6,495 nucleotides of DNA from DASYAN01 sp036501345 (GTDB taxonomy: Bacteria > Chloroflexota > Ktedonobacteria > Ktedonobacterales > Ktedonobacteraceae): contig DASYAN010000405.1 in the NCBI GenBank assembly GCA_036501345.1, positions 1 through 6,495 of the forward strand, in the 5' to 3' direction. Under the pieces are notes generated by a model. It made no database searches, was not told where the DNA came from, and was given only the letters and a program-made list of their open reading frames with translations. Positions 6,153 through 6,495 of the stretch are shown piece after piece. Position 1 is the first letter of the stretch. Each line of letters starts with the position of its first letter. The position numbers were made by a program, and so were the translations under genes.

Positions 6153-6495
6153 GTGATTTTTGCAGAGAGACGATCAGGTACGCTGTTATCGCAGCCTGAG
6201 GTAGAACCACTAGAACAACTACACAGCCGCTGGGTCCCTCACTATTTAATCTGGATCTATTTGCTGATAGCTTGCATAGGGACAAGTTGGTTTGCCGTTC
6301 AGACAATCTTGGTTCCACAGCCCAGAGAGTTTACACCCGACTGGTATAATGCTCGCTGGGTACAGGCCTCTGATAGTAGGTCACCAGTGGCGTACTTCCG
6401 CTATGAGGTAAGATTCGGGGTGATGCCAGATAGTGCCTTTGTAACGGTGACAGCCAGTCAGGTATTTCGTCTTTATGTCAACGGGGTCTATGTTG
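6153..6495 (+). CDS. membrane-anchored protein with alpha-L-rhamnosidase-N-like beta-sandwich (partial, 3' cut)
   Basis: The frame is open from GTG 6153 to the window edge, giving 114 residues of an incomplete protein. A polar N-terminus of about 30 residues precedes one hydrophobic helix (about 31-54, YLIWIYLLIACIGTSWF onward), which would anchor the rest outside the cell. The exposed start has a Trp-rich lead-in (DWYNARWVQAS, 63-73), then YFRYEVRFGV (81-90) and a strand pattern ending FRLYVNGVYV (105-114). The series W..A, YFR..F, alternating hydrophobic strand, LYVNG is typical of the galactose-binding-like N-terminal domain of alpha-L-rhamnosidases and related carbohydrate-active proteins. 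Whether a catalytic domain follows cannot be seen. It begins 29 bases after the TPR gene and so is likely co-transcribed. Carbohydrate binding or processing at the cell surface is the inferred role. Confidence 0.72.
   Translation, partial: MIFAERRSGTLLSQPEVEPLEQLHSRWVPHYLIWIYLLIACIGTSWFAVQTILVPQPREFTPDWYNARWVQASDSRSPVAYFRYEVRFGVMPDSAFVTVTASQVFRLYVNGVYV

Overview
The window carries five complete genes and one truncated gene, all on the + strand and closely spaced. It looks like part of a cell-surface polysaccharide or glycoconjugate locus in a bacterium. Base composition is close to half G+C by eye. Two genes start with GTG behind strong Shine-Dalgarno sequences. No RNA genes, insertion sequences, CRISPR arrays or strong intrinsic terminators were seen. 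An envelope built on plain membrane-anchored proteins, with no signal-peptide lipoprotein or outer-membrane protein in view, would suit a monoderm such as a Chloroflexota/Ktedonobacteria-type organism. That placement is a guess and not demonstrated by the sequence.

Region 1 (1-132) precedes the first clear gene. Two forward frames stay open to its 5' edge, so it may hold the tail of an upstream gene, but the frame cannot be decided. Region 2 (133-3324) is a compact trio: a polyprenyl-phosphate-type family 2 glycosyltransferase, an NAD-dependent nucleotide-sugar epimerase/dehydratase, and a polytopic membrane protein of the UPF0104/AglD/MprF-flippase-like family. Together they could make a nucleotide sugar, load a sugar onto a lipid carrier, and handle or move a lipid-linked product.

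Region 3 (3325-3453) is a 129-base gap. It holds a weak promoter-like sequence overlapping a short perfect dyad and may separate two transcription units. Region 4 (3454-6123) encodes a single-pass HlyD-like membrane-fusion (adaptor) protein and a protein with about five membrane segments followed by a TPR domain predicted to lie outside the cell. Region 5 (6153-end) begins a membrane-anchored protein whose exposed part resembles the N-terminal beta-sandwich of alpha-L-rhamnosidase-type proteins. It is cut by the window edge.

Taken together, the second half looks like envelope-spanning assembly or export parts (adaptor, TPR scaffold, possible carbohydrate-binding protein), and the first half like precursor synthesis. 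This resembles, in broad composition only, exopolysaccharide machines such as the alginate system (glycosyltransferase, HlyD-like Alg44, TPR protein AlgK). No synthase or export pump is visible in the window, so the link between the halves is inference.
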